Shown piece after piece: positions 46,312-57,198 of a stretch of DNA of 64,000 nt. The first letter of the stretch is position 1. Each line of letters starts with the position of its first letter. Under the pieces are notes generated by a model. The model saw only the letters and a program-made list of their open reading frames with translations. It was not told where the DNA came from and did not search any database. The stretch is from Lactarius indigo (taxonomy: Eukaryota > Basidiomycota > Agaricomycetes > Russulales > Russulaceae): assembly GCA_025766275.1 (NCBI GenBank), contig JAFKAC010000125.1, positions 1 to 64,000 on the forward strand, in the 5' to 3' direction. Both the position numbers and the translations under genes were made by a program.

Positions 46312-46722
46312 AATGTGTTGCGGATGAGGGGTTCAAGTGTAGCAGGTGGTGTCTTATATTGTTCGTCCAGCCCCAGTGGTGGAGGGATAGAGGCGATAAT
46401 AATCTTTGATGGCATCTTTGGCATGTGTTAAGTTAGCTGCAGGCTCCCATGTATTGTCACTTGTGGGGAATCCCTTCCACTTTACTAGGAAGTGGAGTTT
46501 GCACCCTTGACCTTGTACCTGGGCATCTTCAATTCACTCCACTTCGTACTCCTCTTCCCCATTGATAAGGTCAGGTGGAGGTTGGGTGAAATTTGTCCCA
46601 TGCATCTCCATCTCCTTATATGGCATGAGAAGGTTTGCATGGAATATGGGGTGGATCTCCTATGATGCAGGAAGTTCCAGCTTGTAGGAAACATCTGATA
46701 GAACTCTTGTTATCTTGAAAGG

Positions 46723-47294
46723 TGTAATGCCACTACAGGGGCGTTAGGTACGACCTGTACCAAGTCAGTCAGAAATGTGGGAGTACGAACTTGAAGGTTC
46801 AACTTCAGTAGAATGATGCACAAGAGTCACAAGGACACAAGTCACTTGGACTGTAGTGGAAAGCTAAGGCGTGAAGACATAGCAGAATCGAGGGTCGCGA
46901 GACAGGGATAGGCACGAAGGCTTTCAAGTGTAGTATTACACAAGAAGTCTAGTCTACAGTACAAGCTAGGTAGGGCTAGGCTTAAATACTAGGTGAGTGG
47001 TGTTGTTGTTACAAACAGATGGCACCATCGCTCGATCTGGAGACAAAGGAGAAAGCATAAAGGGGACAAAGGTGTAAACATAATGGGAATAAAGGCAAAT
47101 CACGCGGGGTTGCACGTGAGTAGGAACAGGACGGAAACTAGCACATGTCCAGCTTTATCAAAGGGGATCATCGATAAGCAAGGCACGCAATAGGAACCAG
47201 GTAATCGTAAAGTCCGTGTAGTCGTACAAGGCTCGTATAATGTTGGGAATGGAAAGTGAAGCAGGAAAAGAACAAGTCCAGAAAAATCGTAACA
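46723..47294 (-). repeat. A 3' LTR
   Basis: 572 bp, TGTAATGCC to CGTAACA, colinear with the 5' LTR without indels. A minus-strand TATTTAAGCC element could serve as TATA box. Confidence 0.92.
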
Positions 47295-47308
47295 TTACCC
47301 CCCGTCTT
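47295..47308 (-). promoter_or_regulatory. A polypurine tract
   Basis: Minus strand AAGACGGGGGGTAA adjoining the 3' LTR. Confidence 0.8.
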
Positions 47309-47328
47309 GGTCTGAAGGTGCCTCGACT

Positions 47329-48834
47329 TCAGGACTCCGGATCAACAAGGTTGTAGATGTCAGCGTCCAGGTTGTTCTCCGGCCATCCCATCACATCTGT
47401 TAAGCAGAAATGGGTGCGGAGAAAGAAGAGAGGGCCTCGCACCCCGCACTTGCGACACATCTCGTATTGCGGGCATTGGATCTCGTCATGGTTGGCGTTC
47501 TGATTGAAACACCTTCCGCACCATCTGCCCTGAGTGTTGGCTGCGGTGGTCGGAGGGGAAGGGACTGTGAAAGACATGGTGGCGTCAGGCAACATTTCCT
47601 GGCGTATCTGCTCTTCCACCTGTTGTGTGGTGATAACCTCGGTCACCATTTCTGTGCATCGGAAGATACACTGGTGCGATTGGTGTTCCTGACTTTGGCA
47701 GTGTCGACAAGCTGGTTGTGGCCTTGTGGGGCAGTCACACACCAGGTGATGGGGGCTGTTACAGTGGTAGCATCATCTCTGACGAGGCCTGTCGACAAGC
47801 CAGGGAAACTCAACGGGTCCACCATGTCTGGGGGAGAAGGGTATGGCGTAACGAGAGTGGCATAGGGGGGCAGGGAGTGCTGTGAGACACGCATATTCAT
47901 CAGCGATGGTAGTGAGGGCCCCAGCGTACTGCAAATGTCTTTTGGTGCTAGCCAACATGAGGTCCACTGTGAGTCATTCTGCCCTTAGCTTCTGAGCATC
48001 TTCTTCTAGTTTCTCGTGTTTTTCATCTAACTCCTTCATCGCCACGAGTCCAGTACACAGTCAAGTCACTTCTGCGGTCAGTTGTGGGGAGTTAAGCTTG
48101 ATCAGAGTTCCGTCGAGCGTGCAGGCATGGATGTCATTGGGATCAAAGAACTGGAGTTGCTCAGCGGTGAGGGGAGGAGCGGAGACGTTGGGACACAGGG
48201 TGGACAAGTAGACCATTTCGCCATAGTGTGGTTGCCGTGCCCCCATCACTCCTACTACCTTGGTGAATCCCTTGCGATAGTAAATATACTTTGCGATATG
48301 GAATCCACCCTCAGGTAATGGGATCTGAAGGGGGTAATATTTCGGCGAGCCTGGGGTGTTCGGGAAGAAGGGTGCTCCTGGGTCGTCAGTACTCTCAGCA
48401 GGAGAATCCGGCCAGTCGTAGTCAATGGGGGTATGGACCTGGACAGGAGTGAGTGGAGTGGGTGGTGTTTCTAATGGTGGTGGGGGTGTGGAAGGTGTTG
48501 ATGATGGGGGTGACGGTATAGGTGGTTCAGGTGGGGGAGTAGGATTTTGGTGAGGTGGGGGTGTCGGAGAGTACTGTCCTTCTTCAGGTGTGGATGGTGT
48601 AAGCTCTCCTGGTTCTCATTCAGGAGAGCGGGGGACGATGGGTACAGGGTTGATAGTCATGGTGGATCTGGGGGAGTCTGCAGATGGTGGTGGTGGGGAT
48701 AGTCAAGGGATTCCGGGGATGGTGAACGATAGGTTGGTAACCGCAATGTGTTCCCCATTGAAAAGGGTGGTGAGGCGGGGGTCCATCTCAAGGACATTGA
48801 CAAGCGTGGTGTCGGAGACTGGGGTAGTGGTCAT
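47329..48834 (-). pseudogene. A 3' accessory ORF, 501 codons, zinc-knuckle protein
   Basis: ATG at 48834 lies 43 nt after the pol stop and the frame runs unshifted to 47329. It is broken only by TGA at 48705, 48618, 48063, 47976 and 47775. N-terminus MTTTPVSDTTLVNVL and FTIPGIP, then a Pro-rich linker, then a conserved block (SPKYYPLQIPLPEGGFHIAK, YLSTLCPNVSAPPLTAEQLQ, FFDPND). A charged helical stretch follows (KELDEKHEKLEEDAQKLR). The C-terminus carries a CX2C-type array: CYHCNSPHHLVCDC, CRHCQSQEHQSHQC, CGRCFNQNANHDEIQC and CRKCGVRG. Zinc knuckles bind nucleic acid, so an RNA- or DNA-binding accessory role is a fair inference. It resembles neither pol nor env, and it is not the element's gag, which lies upstream. 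Confidence 0.75.
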
Positions 48835-48877
48835 GGTGTTGTGTTGGCTATGGGATTGGGCTGGGGATGTCTTCTCT

Positions 48878-51800
48878 TTATATCTTTTGTCCAGCCTTGG
48901 TGGATGGGTGCAGTTGGTAATAATCTTTGATTGTGTCCTGCGCATGTGTTAGATTGGCCACCGGTTCCCACGTATTGTCGCTTGTGGGAAATCCCTTCCA
49001 CTTTACTAGGAAGTGGAGCTTGCGCCCTCTTCCTCATACCTGAGCATCTTCTATTCACTCCACTTCATACTCCTCTTCTCCGTCGATAAGGTCAGGTGGA
49101 GGTCGGGTGAAATTTGTGCTGTGCATCTCCGTCTCCTTATATGGTGTAAGAAGGTTTGCATGGAAAACGGGGTGGATCTTCCATGATGTCAGGAGTTCAA
49201 GTTTGTAAGAGACGTCTGATAAGACCTTTGCAATTTTGAAGGGTCTGTATCTTTTGGGGGCAAGTTTGCTTGTGGGGTAGAAGGTATGGAGATTCGTCCC
49301 TTCTAACCATACTTGGTCTCCTTGTTGATAAGGTGTGAACCTCGTCTTGCCCCATTGTGCCATTAGGTGTTGTGCGTGCTTGATACTATCTTGGGCGTGT
49401 TGTCTAAGGATTAGTAAATCTTCTAATCGTTGATCTACTGCTGGACAACTTGATGGTTTGGGGTTCCATGTTGTTCGAGGTTCCCACCCCATAAGGAGTG
49501 AGAATGGCGAGTGTTTGGTCATGGCGTTTGCCCATGAATTGTGTGCAAACTGTGCCATTGGTAAAACTTCTGCCCAATTATCTTGTCTCACATTGCACCA
49601 ATGCCACAGATATTGTTCCAGCCATTGGTTGGTGCGTTCTGACTGGCCATCAGTCTGGGGGTGGTATGCCGATGTTATGTTTTGTTGTATTCCCAGGGTC
49701 TTGCATAGTTGCCTCATAAAGGTTGATGCAAATCTGGGGTCTCGATCGGATATGATTTTTCAGGGTAGGCCATAATGAGGGTATACATGTTGAAGATAGA
49801 GTTTGGCCACTCCTTCCAATGTTATGGCTTTGTTGCATGGGATGAATATAGCCGCCTTCAAACAGTCGTGATCAGTGATGGTGAGGATTGAATCGAAGCC
49901 ATTCGAGGTAGGGAGTTTGACTATGAAGTCCATGGCTACTACCTCAAAGGGTTCGGCTGAGGGGTCGGTCATGATGGGGAATAGGTGGGGGTTCTGTCGA
50001 TGAGGGTTGATTTTGTTGCTTTGGCATGTTGCACATCCTCTGACGTAGGCCTCTATGTCTTTTCGCATGTTGGGCCACCAAAAGTCACGTCATACTAGTT
50101 CCAGGGTGTTTGCAATTCCTGGGTGTCCAGCACTTGGGGTATCGTGGAAAAAGGTGATTACCCCCTGTTTAAGGTTGTTGTTTCCCACAACAACAAGGGC
50201 GTCGTCTTTCCACCATAATCTGTCGTGTTTCTTTAGGTTGTGGGGTTCAATCCACAGGAGGAGTGTTGATTTGTCCATGTTCTGTACAATCTGTGTCCAT
50301 ATGTCCATGTCGTGCATGGACGTTTGGGTGATTTTGAGGAATACGTTATCTGGTAATATGATAACATGATTGTTATCCATGGTGCCATCATCATAGTCCA
50401 GGTGCCTAGATAACAAGTCGGCTTGTGTGTTCTTCATGCCAGGGATGTGTTTGAGCATAAAATTGTACTCCAAGAGTTCTTGGAATTCCCGGGCTACTCT
50501 TTGGTTTATTTTTCTTGGCTCTTTCCAGTATTGGAGATTGGCATGGTTGGTATGTACAACTGTGATATGGGGGGAGCCTATAAGGTATGTGCACCATGTT
50601 CATAGTGCCTTGACGATTGCGAGTAGCTCGTGGTTGTAAATGTCGTAATTGCGTTCAGCCTCTGTAAGGGATTCAGAGTAGAACACCATGGGGTGGAGTT
50701 TCTGATCATTTCCTTTTTGGTTCAGTACGGCTCCCAGGGCATAGCTGGGGGCATCTACTTTGATTTCGAAGGGTTGATCCAACTGAGGAAATGGGAGTAC
50801 GGGTTCACTGCTGATTCAGTCATTGATAGTGTCAAACACCTTTTGTCTTGCCTTGGTCCAGTTCCAGGGTACATCCTTCCTGGTAAGGTCATGCAGTGGT
50901 CTAGCGATGGTTGAGAACCCCCTTATGAAGCGTCTGTAGAAGTTGCAGAATCCCAGAACAGCTTGTACTTCCTTGAGTGATGTTGGTGCTTTTCAATCCC
51001 GTACCCCCTGAACTTTAATGGGGTCCATGCACAGTTTGCCATGTCCAATGATGAGTCCTAGGTACTCCACCTTGTGGACCTCAAATATGCATTTCTCCGG
51101 TTTGATATAGAGATTGTGCTCGTTGCAAAGGTCCAGCACTTTGTGGAGTATGCACCTGTGATGTTCCAGGTTGTCTGGTGTTGCTATGAGTATGTCATCC
51201 ATATAGACAATGACTTCTCCCGTTAGTACCAATTCTCGGAAGATGGTATCCATCATCATTTGGAAGGTACTGGGAGAGTTTGTCAAGCCAAAGAACATTA
51301 CTCATGGTTCAAATAGCCCCTGATTGGTTTTGAATGCCGCCTTCCATTCGTCTCCTTCTTTGATGCGGATATTGTTATATCCCCATCGTATGTCCAGTTT
51401 TGAATATAGCCGTGTGTTTCGAATTCGATCGATAAGCTTGGGGATAAGGGGGAGCGGGTAGTGGTTTTTTACGGTAACATCATTGAGGCATTGGTAGTCC
51501 TGTACAGGGCGTAGCTTTCCATCTTTCTTTTTGATAAAGAAGAATGGAGACGTGTAGGGTGATTTCAATGGCCAGATGTATTGTTTTTCCAGGTTCCATA
51601 ACGAATTCTGAGAGTTTCTCCATTTCCGGAACTGTCAATGGATACACCTTGCAGTCCATAGTCTTGGGGGCCTCCGGGATTAGGTCGATCGCATGATCCC
51701 ATGTTCTTGATGGGGGAAAGCGTTGTGATGCTTCTTCACTAAAGACCTTTCGGTGTCTCCAGTATTCTTTGGGGACCATTTCTTTGAACGTTTTCTGGGG

Positions 51801-52440
51801 TTTCTTTGCCGCTTCCCTTTGGGCTAATTCCGAAGCTGTGGTTGTTTTGCGCAGTTGGATATGTGGGTCATCTTCTTGTTCTAGTTGTTCTCAAGCCAAT
51901 TCGTCGAGTAAGTACGTCTCCAATGCCTTAATGGTAGATTCCATTGGCATGGCTTTGTCCGACAAGTTAAGGCTGGTGATTACAACCGGTTGGAACTCTT
52001 CATCAATAGTGGCGTCTCGCCAGTGGAACTTTGGTTCGAAGGCCATGAACCATGGGTATCCTAGGATAACTTTGTCGTTCCCCAAATCGGTGATAAGGAA
52101 TTGGAGGTTTTGAACTTTGTCCCCCATTTGAACAGTCAGGTCAGTAAAGGAGGTTATTTCTCCTCCTTGGTTGTGAGTTCCATCTACGTTCCATATTTTG
52201 ATGGGCCGTTCTGTGGACAGCCAGGCAATCTTGAGTCACTTTAGCAGATTTGCACTTATAAAGTTGTCTGTTGCTCCTGAATCAATCAGGACGTTTTGTT
52301 CGGCCATCATGTGTGCAGATTTGAAAAGTACTGGAATTCGCATAGATCGGAATCTGCTAGTATACACGCTAAGTTTAAGAGCTCTAGCCCAGGCCGCTGG
52401 GTTCAAGTGTTGAGAAAATCCTTCTTCTGTCCAAACAATT
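48878..52440 (-). pseudogene. pol: A pol: protease, RT, RNase H, integrase, chromodomain
   Basis: Pol overlaps the gag end in the -1 frame (FSQHLNPAAWARALK). The protease is VLIDSGATDNF with Asp at 52283. A one-base shift occurs near 51590. RT has NSPSTFQMMMDTIF and YMDD at 51205-51194. RNase H ends near 50460. The integrase has DTPSAGHPGI with CATCQSNK, MDFIVKLP, ISDRDPRF and QTDGQSERTNQWLEQYLW. The chromodomain is FLVKWKGFPTSDNTW near 49010. It ends with TAA at 48880-48878. Internal TGA codons occur at about 52213, 51893, 51304, 50995, 50812, 50602, 50092, 49762, 49057 and 49034. All fit CGA or TGG ancestors by comparison with the other copies. Confidence 0.9.
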
Positions 52441-53698
52441 TGTCTACCATGAGTTCGTGGACCTTGGGGCTCTGAGCGAAGAGGGTGGCGACTTGTGCTT
52501 CTGCTTGTTCTTCATTTGAGAGGGGTCATGAGGCTGTCATGGAGATTGTAGCCATGGTTGGGATGGGAGTAGTGGCATCCGCGACTTTAGCGGTTGTTGC
52601 TGGTTTTTGAGGACAAAAGTGGGAGATATGTCCTTGTCCTCTGCAGCGGAAGCATCTTCCTTCTTTTTGGAGTTGCTTCTTTTCGTTGTCTGTCATGGTG
52701 GCGTGGGCTCGGGTGCGACTTACATCCATCGCATTCGGGTCCCTATTTTTGTTCAGTGTGGATAGTCATTGATCTCGGGAGGCCCCTCCTCTTTTGTTGC
52801 CTTTTCCTTTGGTAAGTTTGTCTTTAAGGAGAAGGTATTCGGCTTGTTGGAGAGTGACCGCCACTTTCCAGTCATCCCACGTTATCGGGTGGTGGAACTT
52901 GATTGTGTTGACCACGAGTGCATTTGGTAATCCTTTTTGGAAAATTTCCAGGGTAGTGGCTTTGTCCTTGTTGTATCCAGCTTTGTTTGCCAAGTTGGAG
53001 AATTTGGCAATGTATGTGTCGATATCTTCTTTCTCCATCCAGAGATTCTGAATGGCGTGTCTTGCCTTTTGCTGCTGGGTGGTGTCAGTGTATGCTTGAA
53101 TGAAACATGTTTCTATGGTGTTCCATAGGTTTTCGGCATTCATGGCCACACCTCCTGCTAGTTGGTCGACCAACCATTGGATTTGTTCCTCTACCCAGTC
53201 ATCCACTAGAGGTCATCTGACATATGAAAGCAGGGTCATTGCATGAGAGTAGGGGAGTGTGAGTTGTTGGACGTTCGGGTTCATTCCTCGGTAGAGGGAG
53301 AAGGCGTTAAGGAATGCCTGGCTGGTTTCTTGATCCCTGGTGAATTCTGGGGGCGGATTTCCACCAAGTCATCCATTTGGTGGGGCTCCTCCAATGGCAG
53401 CGGCGCCGCCTCCAGCACCTCCTCTGCCTCCAGGCGCACTGCCTCCACCTCCAGGCGCACCGCCTCCACCTCCAGGCGCACCGCCTCCACCTCCAGGCGC
53501 ACCGCCTCCACCTCCAGGCACACCGCCTCCATGATGGCCTCCTGCGCTTCCCGCTGGGCCACTTCTGCCTGCCAGCATACTTCCTCCCAGAGAATGTCCT
53601 CCACTACCTGAAGGATTCACTGACGCAGTCCCTGCAGGTTGAGAGCTTCCTGAGGGTTGAACAGTGGTGAGGGTGGTGGAGAGTTGGGTGGTGGACAT
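52403..53698 (-). pseudogene. gag: A gag, 431 codons, Gly-rich N-terminus and zinc knuckle
   Basis: ATG at 53698 (MSTTQLSTTLTTV) runs in one frame to TGA 52405. The N-terminal part holds a GGGGAPG repeat from a 21-nt tandem array. The capsid-like part has NAENLWNTIETCFIQAY, EDIDTYIAKFSNLANKAGYN and FHHPITWDDW. One zinc knuckle CFRCRGQGHISHFC follows. Internal TGA codons stand at about 53369, 53216, 52766 and 52526. The one at 52766 replaces a Trp that is intact in copy B (DQWLLTLN). Confidence 0.85.
53430..53534 (-). repeat. 21-nt tandem repeat in gag
   Basis: About five copies of CTCCACCTCCAGGCGCACCGC in plus orientation, encoding GGGGAPG on the minus strand. It is an in-frame low-complexity expansion within gag, not a CRISPR. 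Confidence 0.85.
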
Positions 53699-53728
53699 GT
53701 TGGCATACAATGCAAAATCGACTGGTCT

Positions 53729-54097
53729 TTAGATAGTGGGGGTGAGGGTGGGGTTGTCTTCTGATGCAGAGTCAGGTTCTTCTATGTTGGAGTCTGCATT
53801 GATGGCTTGGATCTGGCCTTTCCCTGGCCCTAATCCTAGGTGTGCAGGGACTGGTTTATAGGAGTACCAGGAGTGTTTCGAATCTGAATAGGCAATGTAG
53901 GCCCAAATGTGTTGATCTTCGATGTATTCAACTGGTTCGTATGTAAGTTTGTCAGGATTGTAAATGTAGTACCCTTTGTCATGCGGGGTGTTCCTCCAAA
54001 GGGCAGTTCCTTTGATAGAGGGTCGGAGATTGTCGTGGGGGTGTCGTTCCAGGTATTCCTGGACAAACTGGGTTCGACTTCGGCTGGTGAGAGCCAC
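53729..54097 (-). CDS. A ORF0, 122 codons, unknown
   Basis: The only ORF of A without an internal stop. It starts GTG (MALTSRSRTQFVQEYLERH) just inside the 5' LTR and ends in TAA, 31 nt before the gag ATG. Text: GTALWRNTPHDKGYYIYNPD, LTYEPVEYIEDQHIWAYIAY, SDSKHSWYSYKP and an acidic tail. Copy B has ATG at this codon while Y has GTG in a CG context, so the ATG in B may itself come from CpG change and the native start is unclear. It resembles ORF0 of Y. Function unknown; perhaps a gag leader or matrix-like protein. Confidence 0.5.
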   Translation of the reverse strand: MALTSRSRTQFVQEYLERHPHDNLRPSIKGTALWRNTPHDKGYYIYNPDKLTYEPVEYIEDQHIWAYIAYSDSKHSWYSYKPVPAHLGLGPGKGQIQAINADSNIEEPDSASEDNPTLTPTI

Positions 54098-54124
54098 AGT
54101 GTGCAGCTGGGAGACCAGACTTAA

Positions 54125-54696
54125 TGTAACGCCACTACAGGGGCATTAGGTACGACCTGTACCAAGTCAGTCAGAAATGTGGGAGTACGAACTTGAAGGT
54201 TCGACTTCAGTAGAATGATGCACAAGAGTCACAAGGACACAAGTCACTTGGACTGTAGTGGAAAGCTAAGGCACGAAGACCTAGCAGAATCGAGGGTCGC
54301 AAGACAGGGATAGGCATGAAGGCTTTCAAGTGTAGTATTACACAAGAAGTCTAGTCTACTGTACAAGCTAGGTATGGCTAGGCTTAAATACTAGGCGAGT
54401 GGTGTTGTTGTTACAAACAGATGGCGCCATCGCTTGATCTGGAGACAAAGGAGAAAGCATAAAGGGGACAAAGGTGTAAACATAATGGGAATAAAGGCAA
54501 ATCACGTGGGGTTGTGCGTGAGTAGGAACAGGACGGAAACTAGCACATGTCCAGCTTTATCAAAGGGGATCATCGATAAGCAAGGCGCGCAATAGGAACT
54601 GGGTAATCGTAAAGTCCGTGTAGTCGTACAAGGCTCATATAATGTTGGGAATGGAAAGTGAAGCAGGAAAAGAACGAGTCCGGAAAAATCGTAACA
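54125..54696 (-). repeat. A 5' LTR
   Basis: 572 bp, TGTAACGCC to CGTAACA. Just inside, the minus strand reads TTAAGTCTGGTCTCCC. No primer-binding site to a known tRNA could be assigned. Confidence 0.92.
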
Positions 54697-55043
54697 AAGG
54701 GTCTGTATCTCTTGGGGGTGAGTTTGCTCATGGGATAGAAGGTACAGAGATTTGTCCCTTCTAGCCATACGTGGTCTCCTTGTTGATAATGTGTGAAACT
54801 TGTTTTTCCTTATTGTGCGATAAGGTGTTGTGCATGCTTAATACTGTCCTGGGCATGTTGCCTAAGGACTAATAGTCCTTCCAGTCATTGGTCCACTGTG
54901 GGGCAACTTGAGGGTTTGGGATTCCATGTTGTACAGGGTTCCCACCCCATAAGGAGTGAGAATGGGGAGTGTTTGGTAGTGGTGTTCATCCATGAGTTAT
55001 GCATGAATTGTGCCATTGGTAAAGCTTCTGCCCAATTGTCTTG
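54697..55043 (-). mobile_element. H1 continued: integrase C-terminal segment
   Basis: Minus-strand text HNSWMNTTTKHSPFSLLMGW and YQQGDHVWLEGTNL, with TGA at two positions shared with copy B (after VDQ and after LIAQ). It is bounded by A on the left and by B (TCTTG duplication) on the right. Confidence 0.88.
55039..55043. repeat. Target site duplication TCTTG, left of B
   Basis: TCTTG at 55039-55043 recurs at 62093-62097, exactly outside the LTR ends of B. Confidence 0.93.
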
Positions 55044-55616
55044 TGTAACACCACTACAGGGGCATTAGGTATGACCTGTACCAAGTCAGTCAACATGCAG
55101 TAGTACAAGCTCGATGGCTCGACTTCAGTAGAATGATGCACAAGAGTCACAAGGATATGAGTCACTTGGACTGTAGAGGGAATGCTGGGGTATGAAGACC
55201 TAGTGTACAACTGGGGGTTTGTGAGATGGGGAATGCACTAAGGCAACCTTCGTATTACACAAGAAGTCTAATCTACCATACAAGCTAGATAAGACTAGGT
55301 TTAAATAGGGGAGACCGTGTATGGCTCCTACAAACAGATGGTGCCATCACTAGATCAAGAAACAAAGGGAAATACATGAGAGGGACAAGGTAAAGAATGT
55401 GGAAGAAAGGCGAATCATGTGGGTTCGTGCGTGAGTGGGAACGAGATGGAAACCAGCACATGTCAAGCTTTATCAAAAGAGATCATCAATAAGCAAGGCA
55501 TGTGATAGGAACCAGGTAAATGTATTGTCTGCATAGTCATACAGTGCTCATAAAGTATTGGAAGGGGAACAGCAGTGTAAGGAAAGAATGAGTCCAAAGG
55601 CAAAGAAATTGTAACA
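55044..55616 (-). repeat. B 3' LTR
   Basis: 573 bp, TGTAACACC to TTGTAACA, followed by the polypurine tract at 55617-55630 (minus AAAATAGGGGGTAA). Confidence 0.92.
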
Positions 55617-55650
55617 TTACCCCCTATTTTGGTCTGAAGATGCCTCAACT

Positions 55651-57156
55651 TCAGGCTTCAGGGTCTATCAAGTTGTAGATGTCTGCATCTAGGTCATTCT
55701 CCAGCCACTCCGAGATGTCTCTAAGGCAGTAATGGGTGCGAAGGAAGAGGAAAGGGCCTCGTGCCCCACACTTGCGACACATCTTGTACTGTGGACAATG
55801 GATCTTGTCGTGGTTGGAGTTGGAGTGGAAACACCGTCCACACCACCTCCCTTAAGTGTTGGCAGCGATGGTTGGCAGAGAGGGAACAGTAAAGGAGGTG
55901 GTTGCATCGGGAGACATTTTGTGATGTATCCGTTCTTCCACTTGTTGGGTAGTGATGACTTCCGCAACCATCTCCGTGTGATGGAAAATACACTGGTGCA
56001 ACTGGTGTTCTTGACTTTGACAATGCCAGCAAGCCGGCCTTGGTCTTGTGGGACAGTTGCATACTAGGTGGTGGGGGCTATTGCAGTGGTAGCATCATCG
56101 CCAGTGGGGTTTATTGTGGAGTCTGGGGAATTCGACTGGCCCACCACGTCTAGTAGAGAAAGGGATGGCATGGCGGGAATGTCGTAATGGGGCTGGGATT
56201 GCTGTGAGGCGGGCGTATTCATTGGCAATGGTTGCGAGGGCTCCAGCATATTGTAGGCGTCTTTTGGTACTAGCCAGCATCAAGTCCACAGTGAGTTGCT
56301 CAGCCCTGAGCTTTTGGCCTTCTTCCTCCAGCCTTTCATGCTTCTTGTCCAGCTCCTTCATTGCCGCTAGTCCTGTGCGCAGTCATGTTATCTCTGTGGT
56401 GAGGCGTGGTGAGTTGAGCTTGATGAGTGTTTCATCAAGGGCACAGGCATGGATATCATTTGGGTCAAAGAACTGGAGTTGTTTGGCGGTGAATGGGGGA
56501 GCGGAGACGTTAGGACACAAGGTAGACAAGTTGACTGTTTCTCCGTAACACAGCAGCCCTTTCCCCATTGTCCCCACCACCTCAGTGAATCCCTTGCAAT
56601 AGTAGATGTACTTCGCAATGTGGAATCCTCCCTCAGGCAGTGGGATTTGCAATGGGTAATACTTGGGTGTCCCTGGAGTATTTTGAAAGAAGGGGGCTCC
56701 TGGGTCATCAGTCTCTTCTTCAGGGGAATCAGGATGGTCATAGTTGATGGGGGTATGAACGTGAATGGGGGTGAGGGGAGTAGGAGGGGATTCGAGTGGT
56801 GGTGGCAGAGTCAAGTGTTTCAACAATGGGGGGGAAGGTATGGGTTCTTTGGGAGCTGGTGGTGAGTTTTGATGAGGGGGAGGTGTCGGTGAATATTGCC
56901 CTTCTTCTGGTGTAGACAGGGTGAGTTCCCCTGGTTCTCATTCAGGGGATCAAGGTACAATGGGTATGGGGTCAATAGTCATGGTGGATCGGGGGGAGTT
57001 TGCTGCTGATGGTGGTGGTGACAGTTGAGGGATACCCAGGATGGTAAAGGACAGGTTGGTGACGGCAATGGTTTCTCCCAAGAAGAGGGTGGTTAGGTGG
57101 GGGTTGACATTGAGGATGTTGACCAAGGTGGTGTCAGATACTGGAGTGGTGGTCAT
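55651..57156 (-). pseudogene. B 3' accessory ORF, 501 codons
   Basis: Exactly the same length as in A (1506 nt) and unshifted. It has the same blocks and zinc knuckles (CYHCNSPHHLVCNC, CWHCQSQEHQLHQC, CGRCFHSNSNHDKIHC). Nonsense codons are TGA (for example near 56940, 56400 and 56094) plus one TAA near 55854 where A has a Gln codon. At 56298-56296 it has CAA where H1 has CGA and A has TGA. ATG at 57156 follows the pol TAA at 57201-57199. Confidence 0.75.
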
Positions 57157-57198
57157 GGTGTGTTGTGGTTAGAGATTTGGGGTGTGATTTGGGGTGTC

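Larger units (their letters stand above)
44186..46722 (-). mobile_element. H1: second-family gypsy element, 3' part
   Basis: Holds the 3' LTR (44186-44773), polypurine tract, 3' ORF and the chromodomain end of pol (stop TAA at 46356-46354). It is inserted in the protease region of H0. Element A interrupts pol at 46722. H1 resumes at 54697-55043 and 62093-63314. Confidence 0.88.
46723..54696 (-). mobile_element. A: full-length second-family gypsy element, 7974 bp
   Basis: LTRs of 572 bp at both ends. The minus-strand order is 5' LTR, ORF0, gag, pol, 3' ORF, polypurine tract, 3' LTR. It is inserted in H1 pol. AAAGG precedes the left LTR and AAGGG follows the right one, so the duplication is four bases (AAGG), or five with one A lost. 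The host text continues across it (pol C-terminal part to KRYRPF). A hand count gives about 22 LTR differences, about 19 being CpG transitions. Confidence 0.9.

Noticed and set aside
47329..48834. 3' ORF as an envelope gene
   Set aside because: No signal peptide, hydrophobic membrane span or fusion-type segment is visible; zinc knuckles and a coiled-coil-like stretch fit nucleic-acid binding better.
53430..53534. CRISPR-like regular repeats
   Set aside because: Units are contiguous 21-mers without spacers and code for GGGGAPG within gag.
34831..54097. TGA as a true sense codon in these elements
   Set aside because: Copies show CGA/CAA/TGA alternation at the same codons, which CpG decay explains more simply. 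It is kept only as an alternative to test.
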